A DNA stretch of 37,013 bases from a bacterium (GTDB lineage: Bacteria; UBA9089; CG2-30-40-21; SBAY01), in assembly GCA_040755795.1 (NCBI GenBank), contig JBFLXS010000005.1, positions 1 through 37,013 on the forward strand, read 5' to 3'. Position numbers and translations under genes: made by a program. Every line of letters starts with the position of its first letter. Within the stretch, counting starts at the first letter, position 1. This document shows positions 18,068-25,693 of the stretch, one piece after another. Below the pieces are notes generated by a model. The model did not search any database. It saw nothing but the letters and a program-made list of their open reading frames with translations, and had not been told where the DNA came from.

Positions 18068-18190
18068 TGTTTGTAAAACGAACATTTATTTCTAACATAT
18101 TTCAGAATTTCGAAAAAATAGGCTTCCGTTTTTTGTTTGCCCTCCAATACGGTACCCTAGCTCGTGAATCTTATTCTTATGGGGGGGGTA

Positions 18191-18237
18191 AAAAATAAAA
18201 TCATAGAATTTTTCTATAGTGAAATATTCTATGATTT
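18191..18237 (-). terminator. hairpin terminator at the left edge of the integrase module
   Basis: Perfect 12-base arms AAATCATAGAAT (18198-18209) and ATTCTATGATTT (18226-18237) flank a 16-base loop. Read on the minus strand the stem is followed by a T-rich stretch (TATTTTTTACC), so it can terminate transcription coming leftward from the DUF4373 gene 280 bases away. Confidence 0.55.
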
Positions 18238-18515
18238 CTTCTGATGATGCTAATCTACATAAACTCTAAAAAAATTTAAAGCCAAAAAAAATATTGTCAA
18301 CTTGTAAGTTTTAAGATTCTCTTATTTAGATTTATTGAAATTGTTTACCAGTTGAAGTTTCACTGTCCTCGATTTATATCTAATAATCCAGAAATTGATC
18401 GTCTTAGATTCCATAGAACTTTTAACATTCTATTCAAGACTATGCACAAACTAGCGTTCTTGCCGCAACCTCTTACACTCTCTATACATCTACTCACACT
18501 CACAATGATTAGTAT

Positions 18516-19322
18516 TTATAACATTTTTTTACTATTGAGTTCTTCCATAATTTCTTTAACTGATCTATTATCTATTGGTCTCGTCGTAATCATCTGAAGG
18601 TTCTTTTTAATCGATGCTTCAAAGTATCGATATTTATCATCCACTTCAGTTATAAGCTTCTTATAGTACTTCGCTAAGTACCTGGTTGCTTCTTGAACAA
18701 GACGATAACCATACTCATCAATCAATTTCTCAAAGAGTTCATTAAACTTATGGATATCTACTGAATGACTACTGATATATTCTTCTTCTATGATTGCAAT
18801 TGTCAAGTGATGTTTCTGTGGTGCTTTTTCTTCTATATCAACCATTCTTTGCTCCTTGCGCTGTTGTTTCTTTGTTAGCCTACACTCTTTATTCACTTTT
18901 GGTTTATCGTCATTTACAAGCTCTTTAACGATGGAGTCTATTAACCAATAAGGATAATTTTCTGCTTGCTTCCGTTTCTTTGCTGCTATCTCAAACATCA
19001 CTTGAATCTCTATTGATGTGAAGACTTGTTCTTCAAAAAGCTTCTGATCAAAGAGATCAATTGAAACCATATAACTTATCATTTCTTGAAGCTTATCTTT
19101 TCCACTGATGAATTTAGCAGGAATATATTTTAATACGAGATATGCTGCAGTTGTTAAATCATAATTCACAAAATAACCTTTTGAATAGATATGAGAGAGT
19201 AGGACCATATAGGTCATGTAACCTAATGGTCCATACTTATGCACTAACTTTGAGATTCTTGGTTCAGTGAAGTGATCGACATCGACACTATAGAACTCGA
19301 TGCCTTTAATCTTGGCTGGCAT
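18516..19322 (-). CDS. DUF4373-domain protein (phage/plasmid replication-associated)
   Basis: This 268-residue protein has an N-terminal segment (FYSVDVDHFTEPRISKLVHKYGPLGYMTYMVLL, about residues 11-43) that matches the DUF4373 (Lin1244/Lin1753-like) domain. This winged-helix-like domain is found in phage and plasmid proteins and often fills the place of a replication initiator. A basic, Lys/Gln/Arg-rich middle part (about 145-160) precedes a C-terminal helical segment with RLVQEATRYLAKYYKKL, reminiscent of primosome-loader proteins. It lies 1 base after the excisionase-like gene. It probably works in replication or maintenance of the excised element; this is inferred from the domain's usual company. 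No downstream helicase loader is present, so the module may be trimmed. Confidence 0.8.
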   Translation of the reverse strand: MPAKIKGIEFYSVDVDHFTEPRISKLVHKYGPLGYMTYMVLLSHIYSKGYFVNYDLTTAAYLVLKYIPAKFISGKDKLQEMISYMVSIDLFDQKLFEEQVFTSIEIQVMFEIAAKKRKQAENYPYWLIDSIVKELVNDDKPKVNKECRLTKKQQRKEQRMVDIEEKAPQKHHLTIAIIEEEYISSHSVDIHKFNELFEKLIDEYGYRLVQEATRYLAKYYKKLITEVDDKYRYFEASIKKNLQMITTRPIDNRSVKEIMEELNSKKML

Positions 19323-19323
19323 T

Positions 19324-19518
19324 TTAACCTACTCGCTTTTCTAAGACTTGAATATAGTTCTTGATCTGTTGCTCCGTGAATCTCCATTTGTTACCTAGCT
19401 TAATTCCTTTTAAATGACCTTCACTTAAATGCTTATATACCGTTCTTGGTCTAATTTTCAAAAAGTTTGCAATATCTTCTAACGTGTAAAATCTCATTGA
19501 ACTATCTTCTAATATCAT
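19324..19518 (-). CDS. excisionase-like helix-turn-helix protein
   Basis: This 64-residue protein contains the MerR-like excisionase fold: YTLEDIANFLKIRPRTVYKHLSEGHLKGIKLGNKWRFTEQQI. The RTVYKHL part is the recognition helix and the KLGNKWRF turn is typical of the excisionase/binding-domain family. Such proteins bind attachment sites and bias the integrase toward excision. It overlaps the end of the integrase gene by 4 bases. Start at ATG 19518 with GAGGAG about 11 bases upstream; a second ATG seven codons later (MRFYTLED) is possible. Confidence 0.87.
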   Translation of the reverse strand: MILEDSSMRFYTLEDIANFLKIRPRTVYKHLSEGHLKGIKLGNKWRFTEQQIKNYIQVLEKRVG

Positions 19519-20486
19519 AAGTTGTTCTTCTCCTCTTTATTGGTTTCAAATAATTGATTGGTAATACGTTCTATGGTATCATCTTTAAGTCTATTTAAAT
19601 GATGTGCATAGATTAATGTAGTTTCGATATTGGCATGCCTTAGAAGCTGTTGTGTCGCTTCTAAGGTGTTCCCGCTCTTCAGTGATAAGGTTGCACAGGT
19701 ATGTCTTAAGGAATGCACTGAGATTCTTCTATTGCTACCAAGGCAGTCATCAATGAGTTTTTTCATCGAGTGTCTGACTGTATCGACTTTTATGGGTTCT
19801 AGATTAATTGAAAAGTTATGTGATACAAACAAATACTTATTATCATCAGCTCTCCAATATAGATAATCTTTAATTGCTTGATGAACAGGTTCTGATAACT
19901 TAACAAAGTTGTCTTTCCCATCTTTCCCTTTACCTTGAATATATAAGACTTTAAAATCATTGATCGTATCGATATCTGATATTTTAGCTCTAGCAATTTC
20001 AATCGTTCTAAGTCCTGTTGTTAGCATTAAGAGTAATATCGCATAGCTTCTAAAATCTGAAAGTGATATCACATCAGATACAACAGGTTTACTATAACTC
20101 ATTAATATCTTCGCTTGTTCTAAACTTAAAGCTTCTTTACGGTACCTCTTTTCAATCTTTGCTCCTTTGATTCCTTCAGCAACATCCTTTTTATATATAT
20201 CTTCATCGAATCCATAACCTAATCCGTTATGGATTCTGATCCATTTATAGAAGTTCTTAAGGACGACCATTTGCTTTTGAATCGTTGTTGCTTGTAATCC
20301 ATCCTTCCACATCGAATCACGATACCCAATGATATCTGAACGTTTGGCATAACGGATATTATGTCTTTTTAAATAGTTAATATAACGGTCTATTAAAAGA
20401 CCATAATCCTTAATGCTCTTATGCTTCAAATCCAGATTCTCTAAATAGGTATCTTTGATTTCTTCAAGTGGATGGTATTTAATCAT
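19515..20486 (-). CDS. tyrosine recombinase/integrase (XerC/D-like), complete
   Basis: This 323-residue site-specific recombinase has an N-terminal SAM-like DNA-binding domain (about residues 1-110) and a catalytic domain. The catalytic residues visible are arginine in LLLMLTTGLRTIEIARA (about 157-173), histidine-x-x-arginine in SVHSLRHTCATLSLKSG, the second histidine in LLRHANIETTLIYAH and the nucleophilic tyrosine in that last motif. All are intact, so the enzyme should be active. It cuts and rejoins DNA at attachment sites. It overlaps the XRE gene by 8 bases and the excisionase by 4. The broken integrase at 32661-33215 is a diverged relative sharing ALSLEQAK-type and R-x-x-EI-x-RA motifs. 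Confidence 0.95.
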   Translation of the reverse strand: MIKYHPLEEIKDTYLENLDLKHKSIKDYGLLIDRYINYLKRHNIRYAKRSDIIGYRDSMWKDGLQATTIQKQMVVLKNFYKWIRIHNGLGYGFDEDIYKKDVAEGIKGAKIEKRYRKEALSLEQAKILMSYSKPVVSDVISLSDFRSYAILLLMLTTGLRTIEIARAKISDIDTINDFKVLYIQGKGKDGKDNFVKLSEPVHQAIKDYLYWRADDNKYLFVSHNFSINLEPIKVDTVRHSMKKLIDDCLGSNRRISVHSLRHTCATLSLKSGNTLEATQQLLRHANIETTLIYAHHLNRLKDDTIERITNQLFETNKEEKNNL

Positions 20487-20721
20487 TTAATCTAATCTTT
20501 CCCTTCTTTAATAAGTATTGGTATTCATATCTATAGAGATCTTCTAATGTAATGCCATAAGCTCTAGCTAGTCTTGCCATCATCATGAATGATGCTTGAT
20601 CTCCTTGATGACCATTTTCAATATTTAGGATGTAGTTATAGCTCACTTCACTTAAACTTGCCATTTCTTCAAGACTTAAATCTCTGGATTCTCTTAAAGT
20701 CTTTAAATAGATTCTTTTCAT
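20479..20721 (-). CDS. small XRE-family repressor-like protein
   Basis: This 80-residue protein is an almost bare helix-turn-helix domain: LRESRDLSLEEMASLSEVSYNYILNIENGHQGDQASFMMMARLARAYGITLEDLYRYE. This is the Cro/C1 fold, lacking any effector or oligomerisation tail of size. It is the first gene of the integrase operon and overlaps the integrase by 8 bases, so it probably controls integration. There is no Shine-Dalgarno sequence before the ATG. The upstream palindromes at 20724-20747 are candidate operators, and the transcript may be leaderless. Confidence 0.9.
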   Translation of the reverse strand: MKRIYLKTLRESRDLSLEEMASLSEVSYNYILNIENGHQGDQASFMMMARLARAYGITLEDLYRYEYQYLLKKGKIRLND

Positions 20722-20725
20722 GGTG

Positions 20726-20756
20726 TATATACCAAGCGCGCACGCGCCTTTATCAA
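20726..20756 (-). promoter_or_regulatory. predicted promoter with GC-rich palindrome in its spacer
   Basis: On the minus strand TTGATA (20751-20756) and TATATA (20726-20731) are 19 bases apart. The spacer contains GCGCG-CA-CGCGC (20736-20747), a GC-only inverted repeat in AT-rich surroundings. The -10 region is itself close to a palindrome (TTGGTATATACACCA). The -10 lies only about 5 bases from the ATG, so transcription would begin at or near the start codon. Confidence 0.4.
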
Positions 20757-21400
20757 ATTTATCAATTTATCTTTTTTCTTTCCTTTCTCTATAACTATCC
20801 TTTAGTCATTTAATACAAACAATCGTTTATAAAATCTTGATTTCATGAAATGCAAAAAAATTGATTCTCATCAACTAGTTTTCAAGTATATAGGGCTTTT
20901 CTACGCCATCTCAAACCTATCGTTATCTATATCTAGACATAGACAAACACATTTTCGAACACGGTATTTAAGATGTCATTCATAGACAAGACCTTATTGT
21001 TTTGGTGAAGAACAAGGGCGGTAGAAGACATCTGTACTGTTTTTAAAATGGATAAGTAGGTAATAGGAATTGCCTTCACTCTACTAACTAGCCAATGATT
21101 TTGTTGGCCTACTCCAATTCTATCATTTAAGGTTATGTGACTTATTTTTACTTGAAATATCGTATAAAATGATAAATATTTAGAAAAGTAAGTTACAAAA
21201 ATTACTGCATTTTCAGCCATTTTCACTATCAAATCTTGTTATTCGTTCAACTTGACACATACTTGACACTATGTTGATGATGTTTTATTTCCGAATAACA
21301 GTAAAATCCACGAAAACTCTAAAAATCATGGAATATATTGTAATAATTTATGCTTTGAGCATGATTGACAAATTGAAATGTATAAGAAATTCCCTTCGCA

Positions 21401-21409
21401 TGATACAAT
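21401..21409 (+). promoter_or_regulatory. possible extended -10 promoter of the XRE regulator
   Basis: TGATACAAT (TACAAT at 21404-21409) matches an extended -10 element, with no good -35 at the usual distance. It lies 38 bases before the ATG. The ribosome site is AAAGGA at 21433-21438, followed by CTTCACC directly before the start codon. Confidence 0.3.
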
Positions 21410-21446
21410 ACTCTCTGACTGACATAATAAGTAAAGGAACTTCACC

Positions 21447-22124
21447 ATGCAAACCGATAAAAGATTTATTCCACTTGGAAAGAAATTAAGAGATCGTCTA
21501 AACCTATCTAGAGAAGACGTCATTGATGAATTATCAAAATATGGGACTCATATCAGTACCTATACATTAAGAAACTATGAAACAGGTACTCAAGATATGC
21601 CACTAACAATCATGCATCATCTATGCCATATTTATGATTGCACCATCAATCAATTTTTAGCAGAACGTAATCAACAAGATGATCGTTTTAAGAAGGCAGA
21701 CTATGTAACCTACGATTTAACAAAGGATTACAAGCTTACAGTTAATAAGCATCAAGAAAAAGCATATGACATCAAATCCAGCATCAAAGATGATCAAGAG
21801 ATCTACGCGCATGCTTTATTAGGTTATGATTGTCCAAACACCTTACTTCCTGAAGGATCAAGACTGATCTATCAAGCGAGTGATAAATATCAGATTAAAC
21901 TAAAAAACACATATGATTACTATATCATTTCAAGAATAGAGACTATCAATGGTAAATCATATGAAAAAACATACGTAACCAAAGCCAAAGAAATCGAAGA
22001 TTCAACAAGACCTAAACTTGTTCAATACTTCTTTGATGGTAAAGTTGAGCATATCTCGTCTACTGCATTTCTTAAAATGGTTGAAGGTTTAGTTGTTAAA
22101 ATCATCATCGACACTAAAAAGTAA
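21447..22124 (+). CDS. XRE-family regulator with long C-terminal domain
   Basis: This 225-residue protein has an N-terminal Cro/C1 helix-turn-helix (GKKLRDRLNLSREDVIDELSKYGTHISTYTLRNYETGTQDMP, about residues 8-50) followed by HLCHIYDCTINQFLAE. The C-terminal 130 residues are not recognised. They are rich in beta-prone Tyr/Lys segments (YYIISRIETINGKSYEKTYVT) and have no LexA-type Ser-Lys protease motif that I can see. It is encoded just upstream of the two serine recombinases on the same strand, so it most likely controls them. The sequence CTTCACCATG occurs at its start and at the start of the first recombinase, hinting at shared control. Confidence 0.85.
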   Translation: MQTDKRFIPLGKKLRDRLNLSREDVIDELSKYGTHISTYTLRNYETGTQDMPLTIMHHLCHIYDCTINQFLAERNQQDDRFKKADYVTYDLTKDYKLTVNKHQEKAYDIKSSIKDDQEIYAHALLGYDCPNTLLPEGSRLIYQASDKYQIKLKNTYDYYIISRIETINGKSYEKTYVTKAKEIEDSTRPKLVQYFFDGKVEHISSTAFLKMVEGLVVKIIIDTKK

Positions 22125-22143
22125 TGAAAATGAATAAATACCC

Positions 22144-22183
22144 ACAACTGTTGGTTGTAAGCAAATCGTAAATTCGTTATACT
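22144..22183 (+). promoter_or_regulatory. promoter of the serine recombinase pair with overlapping operator palindrome
   Basis: TTGTAA (22155-22160) and TATACT (22178-22183) are separated by 17 bases. The inverted repeat ACAAC-TGTTG-GTTGT (22144-22158) overlaps the -35 element, which is a good place for a repressor such as the XRE protein encoded upstream. Transcription would begin near 22190. Confidence 0.55.
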
Positions 22184-22189
22184 GATAGC

Positions 22190-22351
22190 GGTGAAGACAA
22201 GAAGGTGGACAAGACACTCTTAATTGAGGGGATTGTTCATTTTCTTTTTTTATTTAGCCCCTTAACCCTTAAAGAGTGCCACATTGACTTGCTAATACTT
22301 CTATTACTAGTTAACATGTGTACTAAGAAAAAATAACAGGACGTCTTCACC
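22190..22351 (+). promoter_or_regulatory. structured mRNA leader of the serine recombinase operon
   Basis: The predicted 5' end of the transcript reads GGTGAAGAC (22190-22198) and the last nine bases before the ATG read GTCTTCACC (22343-22351), which are exact complements. Inside, CACTCTTAATTGAGGGG (22215-22231) can pair imperfectly with CCCCTTAACCC followed by TTAAAGAGTG (22258-22278), and GTGG (22205-22208) with CCAC (22279-22282). Closing the outer stem would fold away the start-codon approach, next to AGGA at 22338-22341. This suggests translational control of the recombinase. The palindromic loop ends in a T-rich run (22240-22253), which might also cause attenuation. Confidence 0.5.
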
Positions 22352-24049
22352 ATGAAACAAACCGTTGAAATCATTCAACCCAAACAAAAGTATAAAGATA
22401 TCTTCACCAATCAAGTGATTCGAAAGAAAAGAGTCGCAGCTTATGCCAGAGTCTCAACCGATGAGACAGACCAGTTAAACAGTTATCAAGCGCAAATTGA
22501 AGAGTTCACCAGAAGGATTAATACAAATCTAGAATGGGAATTTGCAGGCATGTTCTGTGATGAAGGCATCACAGGAACCAATATGCTCAAACGCCCTGGA
22601 TTCATGAAAATGATTGATGCTGCTAAAGGTGGCCATATTGATTTAATCTTAACAAAGTCAATATCACGTTTCTCTCGTAATACAGTCGATATCCTAACCA
22701 CCATTAAAGAACTCCGTTCAGTTGGTGTTGAAATCTTCTTCGAAAAAGAAAGCATCTCATCAGTTGATCCGAAGATTGACTTTGTATTAACCATTATGTC
22801 ATCGATGGCTCAAGAGGAATCACGCTCCATATCAGAGAATACCAAATGGGGTATTCAAAAGAGATTCCAACAAGGCAAGCTCATCATGTGTACGAGAAAT
22901 TTCTTAGGCTATGACATGAATGAACTTGGTGACTTAATCATTAATAAAGAACAAGCAGAAACCGTTAAATACATCTTTAAATGTTATATCAATGGTATGT
23001 CAACCTCAAAACTCACCAATCATCTAAAAGAGATGCAAATCAAGAATGGTAGAGGGGTTGTCAATTGGTTTCCAGATACCATAAAAGAGATTTTAATCAA
23101 TGAAAAGTATGTAGGTGACCTTCTTCTACAAAAGACGGTTACCGTCGATTATTTAAGCCATGAGAGTAAAATCAATGATGGCTACGCAACCAAATATTAT
23201 ATCAAGAATGCACATGAAGCCATCATTGAACGTGAAGTCTATGACATCGTTCAAACGATGATGCATGCAAGACACTTAATTGTCTCTGTTGATTCCAAAG
23301 AACGATTTAAACACTTGGCTCAAAAACCGATGAAAGGTTTAGTGTATTGTAGTCAATGCAAACGTATGTTTAACTCTAAGATGCATAACTCTGGAACAAC
23401 ATTTAAAAAGAGTATGTTAAAGTGTCACACCTCAAGAAACAACCCAATGGCGTGTGATAACCATTCGATACATGAACCACTCCTAGAACGTGCAACCCTT
23501 CATGTCGTTGAGTCGATGACGAAAACAAAGGATATGCAAGATAGCATTTTATTCTATATGGAACAAACTCTTAAAAAGAATAATTCACATGAACAACTTC
23601 AGAACTTAAAACTAGATCGTGTTGATCTAGGAAATAAACTCAAAGCACATGTGAATAACCGAATACACAGTTCATTATCCGATAGTGACTATAAGAAAGA
23701 ATATCAACGCTTAGAAATCGAGTATAACAGTATTACAAAGCACATTGAAGCATTGACTCAAGATATCACCAAAGAGCACTTAATGAGACGAAGATTCTAC
23801 GCATTAAAGAGCTTTATCGATACCAACTACCAGGATACAAGCATCATCAAGAGCTTCTTTGGTATCGTCTTAATGATGGGTCAAAATCACGTGAGATACG
23901 TGATTGATGATACATTCATTACGATTGATGAATTGCATGAACAGATGGACATACTAAAAGAACTCCCTATCTTGATGAAGGGAACTTACTATGATTTAAA
24001 TACAAGAGAAAATATATACTACGAGGTGGTTATTAGTGAAAGAAATTAA
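22352..24049 (+). CDS. large serine recombinase, first of a pair
   Basis: This 565-residue enzyme has an N-terminal resolvase domain (about residues 27-175) with catalytic serine 35 in AAYARVSTDE. The arginine-rich catalytic segment follows as SISRFSRNTVD, and EESRSISENTKWG begins the long helix. A recombinase domain comes next (about 190-300). The zinc ribbon has cysteines C333, C336, C358 and C368. A coiled-coil region (about 400-475) then carries LQNLKLDRVDLGNKLKAHV. Large serine recombinases integrate and excise mobile elements at specific att sites. It overlaps the next recombinase gene by 14 bases. Tandem pairs with an upstream regulator recall CcrA/CcrB and other multi-recombinase systems. 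All expected domains are intact. Confidence 0.95.
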   Translation: MKQTVEIIQPKQKYKDIFTNQVIRKKRVAAYARVSTDETDQLNSYQAQIEEFTRRINTNLEWEFAGMFCDEGITGTNMLKRPGFMKMIDAAKGGHIDLILTKSISRFSRNTVDILTTIKELRSVGVEIFFEKESISSVDPKIDFVLTIMSSMAQEESRSISENTKWGIQKRFQQGKLIMCTRNFLGYDMNELGDLIINKEQAETVKYIFKCYINGMSTSKLTNHLKEMQIKNGRGVVNWFPDTIKEILINEKYVGDLLLQKTVTVDYLSHESKINDGYATKYYIKNAHEAIIEREVYDIVQTMMHARHLIVSVDSKERFKHLAQKPMKGLVYCSQCKRMFNSKMHNSGTTFKKSMLKCHTSRNNPMACDNHSIHEPLLERATLHVVESMTKTKDMQDSILFYMEQTLKKNNSHEQLQNLKLDRVDLGNKLKAHVNNRIHSSLSDSDYKKEYQRLEIEYNSITKHIEALTQDITKEHLMRRRFYALKSFIDTNYQDTSIIKSFFGIVLMMGQNHVRYVIDDTFITIDELHEQMDILKELPILMKGTYYDLNTRENIYYEVVISERN

Positions 24050-25673
24050 AGTTATTGAATCCAATAAAACAAAACAAGCAAGTAAAGGTAAAAAAAGGGT
24101 TGCTGCATATGCTAGAGTATCCACTAAACAAGAACTACAGGAATCATCTTTAGATATACAAATTGCTCATTATGTTAAGGAGATTATCTTCAATAAAGAC
24201 TATGCATTTGCTGGGATCTATTATGATCATGGTAAATCAGGTACTTCGATGAAGAAGCGTGATGGTCTGCAAGCACTACTTAAAAAGATTGATGAAGGTA
24301 GAATAGATCTTGTTTTAGTGAAATCCTTATCCAGATTTGCTAGAAACACCATTGATGCACTAAATGTCATTCAAGACACCAGAAAAAAAGGTGTTGAGTT
24401 CTACTTTGAAAAAGAAAACATCTCAAGTTTAGATACAACCATTGATATGATATTGACGATGATGGCTGGTATGGCTGAAGCAGAATCACAATCGATGTCA
24501 CAAAACATCTCATGGGGTCATCAAAAAAGAGCCGAGAAAGGTGTAGTTCCCCTTAGACCAGTCTTTGGTTATGACATTACCAAAGATAGACAAATAGTAA
24601 TCAACTCATTAGAAACTGAAGTTATCCAAGTTATCTTTGCTATGACCATGAAAGAGTATCCAATGAAAAGGATTGTTGAATACGTTAAAAGTCTAGATGT
24701 GAAGACTAAACAAGGTAGACCAATCAATAAATATACTCAAATCAAAAACATACTTACAGATATTAGATATACCGGACAAATCATACGTGGAAAGACTTAT
24801 ACAAAAATAGAAGGTTTAGAAAAGACTAGAGCCATCAATGATGGTGATAGACCACTTTACGTGATTAAGAATCATCACCCTGAAATCATTGATTTAGCTA
24901 CGTTCGATATAGTTCAAGAAATATTAAGTCAATCTAAGCAGACTTATATCAAAAGACCCTATAGAACCATAGACTTAAAAAACTTCATCTTCTCGCTAAA
25001 TCATGAAGCATATCTTCATCGTAAACAGATCGATGTCGATAATAGAGACTACGATTTACTTGAGAATGAATACCAACGAAAAAGCGATTCTCCAAGGCTT
25101 TATATGAAGACTGCTAAACACGTTCTTAAAAGAGCAATGAACTCGTTAGGACGCAATTTTAGCGACCTGGAAGCCAAGTACGACAAGCAAGTGAAACTAC
25201 TTCTAAAGAAATATGATCTCGAACTAGAACTAATCACATTGGCGAACCTGGTAGCTGGTTATAAGCAAGAGTATTACAAGATTAAAGATAAGAAGAGTCT
25301 GGATTCTTCTGATACTGCATTGATGTTTCAACTTGAAGATGTAATTACAAAATTCAGTGTTGAGTATGTACAATTAGAAGATAAGTATTTTGAGAACAGG
25401 GAAATGTATAAATACCCTGAGGTGATAAAAAAGTTGATTTGTTCTTATGATTATCCAATCCAAGAGATTGATCCAAATATGGTTAAAAGCATATTTAGCA
25501 ATCTAGTGATAGTAGATCCAGAAAACTATGTGTTCATCATTGATACTACTAATAAAAAGTTAACGCTGGAGGATATGAAAAAAGCAGCGACTATGAAGCC
25601 GTTGCTTGAAGGCAAATGTGTCTCTAAAGGAAAGAACTCAGATATGATAGCTTGGAAAATATCATTAATCTAA
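24036..25673 (+). CDS. large serine recombinase, second of a pair, lacking the zinc ribbon
   Basis: This 545-residue protein starts at GTG 24036 with AGGTGG six bases ahead, inside the end of the first recombinase gene. The resolvase domain has catalytic serine 29 in AAYARVSTKQE and the SLSRFARNTIDAL and EAESQSMSQNISWG motifs, so it is likely competent for cleavage. A recombinase domain follows (about 175-300). The region where the partner has its zinc ribbon (about 315-360, NFIFSLNHEAYLHRKQIDVD onward) contains no cysteine at all; only two cysteines exist in the whole protein, near residues 470 and 530. The tail contains a long charged helical region (about 375-465). It probably acts together with the first recombinase, perhaps as a partner binding the other half of the att site. 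Confidence 0.92.
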   Translation: MKEIKVIESNKTKQASKGKKRVAAYARVSTKQELQESSLDIQIAHYVKEIIFNKDYAFAGIYYDHGKSGTSMKKRDGLQALLKKIDEGRIDLVLVKSLSRFARNTIDALNVIQDTRKKGVEFYFEKENISSLDTTIDMILTMMAGMAEAESQSMSQNISWGHQKRAEKGVVPLRPVFGYDITKDRQIVINSLETEVIQVIFAMTMKEYPMKRIVEYVKSLDVKTKQGRPINKYTQIKNILTDIRYTGQIIRGKTYTKIEGLEKTRAINDGDRPLYVIKNHHPEIIDLATFDIVQEILSQSKQTYIKRPYRTIDLKNFIFSLNHEAYLHRKQIDVDNRDYDLLENEYQRKSDSPRLYMKTAKHVLKRAMNSLGRNFSDLEAKYDKQVKLLLKKYDLELELITLANLVAGYKQEYYKIKDKKSLDSSDTALMFQLEDVITKFSVEYVQLEDKYFENREMYKYPEVIKKLICSYDYPIQEIDPNMVKSIFSNLVIVDPENYVFIIDTTNKKLTLEDMKKAATMKPLLEGKCVSKGKNSDMIAWKISLI

Positions 25674-25693
25674 TATGTAGCAACTTGCTATTG

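Larger units (their letters stand above)
17984..18515. other. intergenic stretch between polysaccharide operon and island
   Basis: This 532-base stretch has no convincing gene. It holds the polysaccharide operon promoter (18023-18051), the AATTACGTAATT palindrome, a run of eight G at 18181-18188, which is unusual in such AT-rich DNA, and a strong hairpin at 18198-18237. From 18300 to 18515 there is short open reading on both strands but no ribosome site or family motif. The junction between core polysaccharide DNA and mobile DNA most likely lies within this stretch. Confidence 0.6.
20722..21446. other. 725-base divergent regulatory region between two XRE genes
   Basis: No gene can be supported. 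Beside the minus-strand promoter region, it contains several inverted repeats: AGATGTC/GACATCT (20971-20977 and 21027-21033) enclosing an imperfect CCTTATTGTT/AACAAGG pair, and TAGCCAA/TTGGCCTA (21089-21111). A minus-strand reading frame at 20933-21232 has no ribosome site and no family resemblance. Around 21254-21275 TTGACACATACTTGACAC is a tandem TTGACA-like repeat. The 21003-21033 segment resembles the start of the serine recombinase leader at 22190. This could be an attachment or control region of the serine recombinase element. Confidence 0.5.

Noticed and set aside
18352-18597. Plus-strand reading frame of 81 codons overlapping the end of the DUF4373 gene
   Set aside because: No ribosome site, antisense to a real gene over its last 80 bases and low-complexity hydrophobic tail; looks like a chance frame.
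20933-21232. Minus-strand reading frame of 99 codons between the two XRE genes
   Set aside because: It starts at TTG with no ribosome site, shows no family motif and overlaps inverted repeats; treated as a non-coding control region.
25678-25690. TAGCAA-C-TTGCTA as a terminator between convergent genes
   Set aside because: The stem is short and no T run follows on either strand; kept only as a palindrome.
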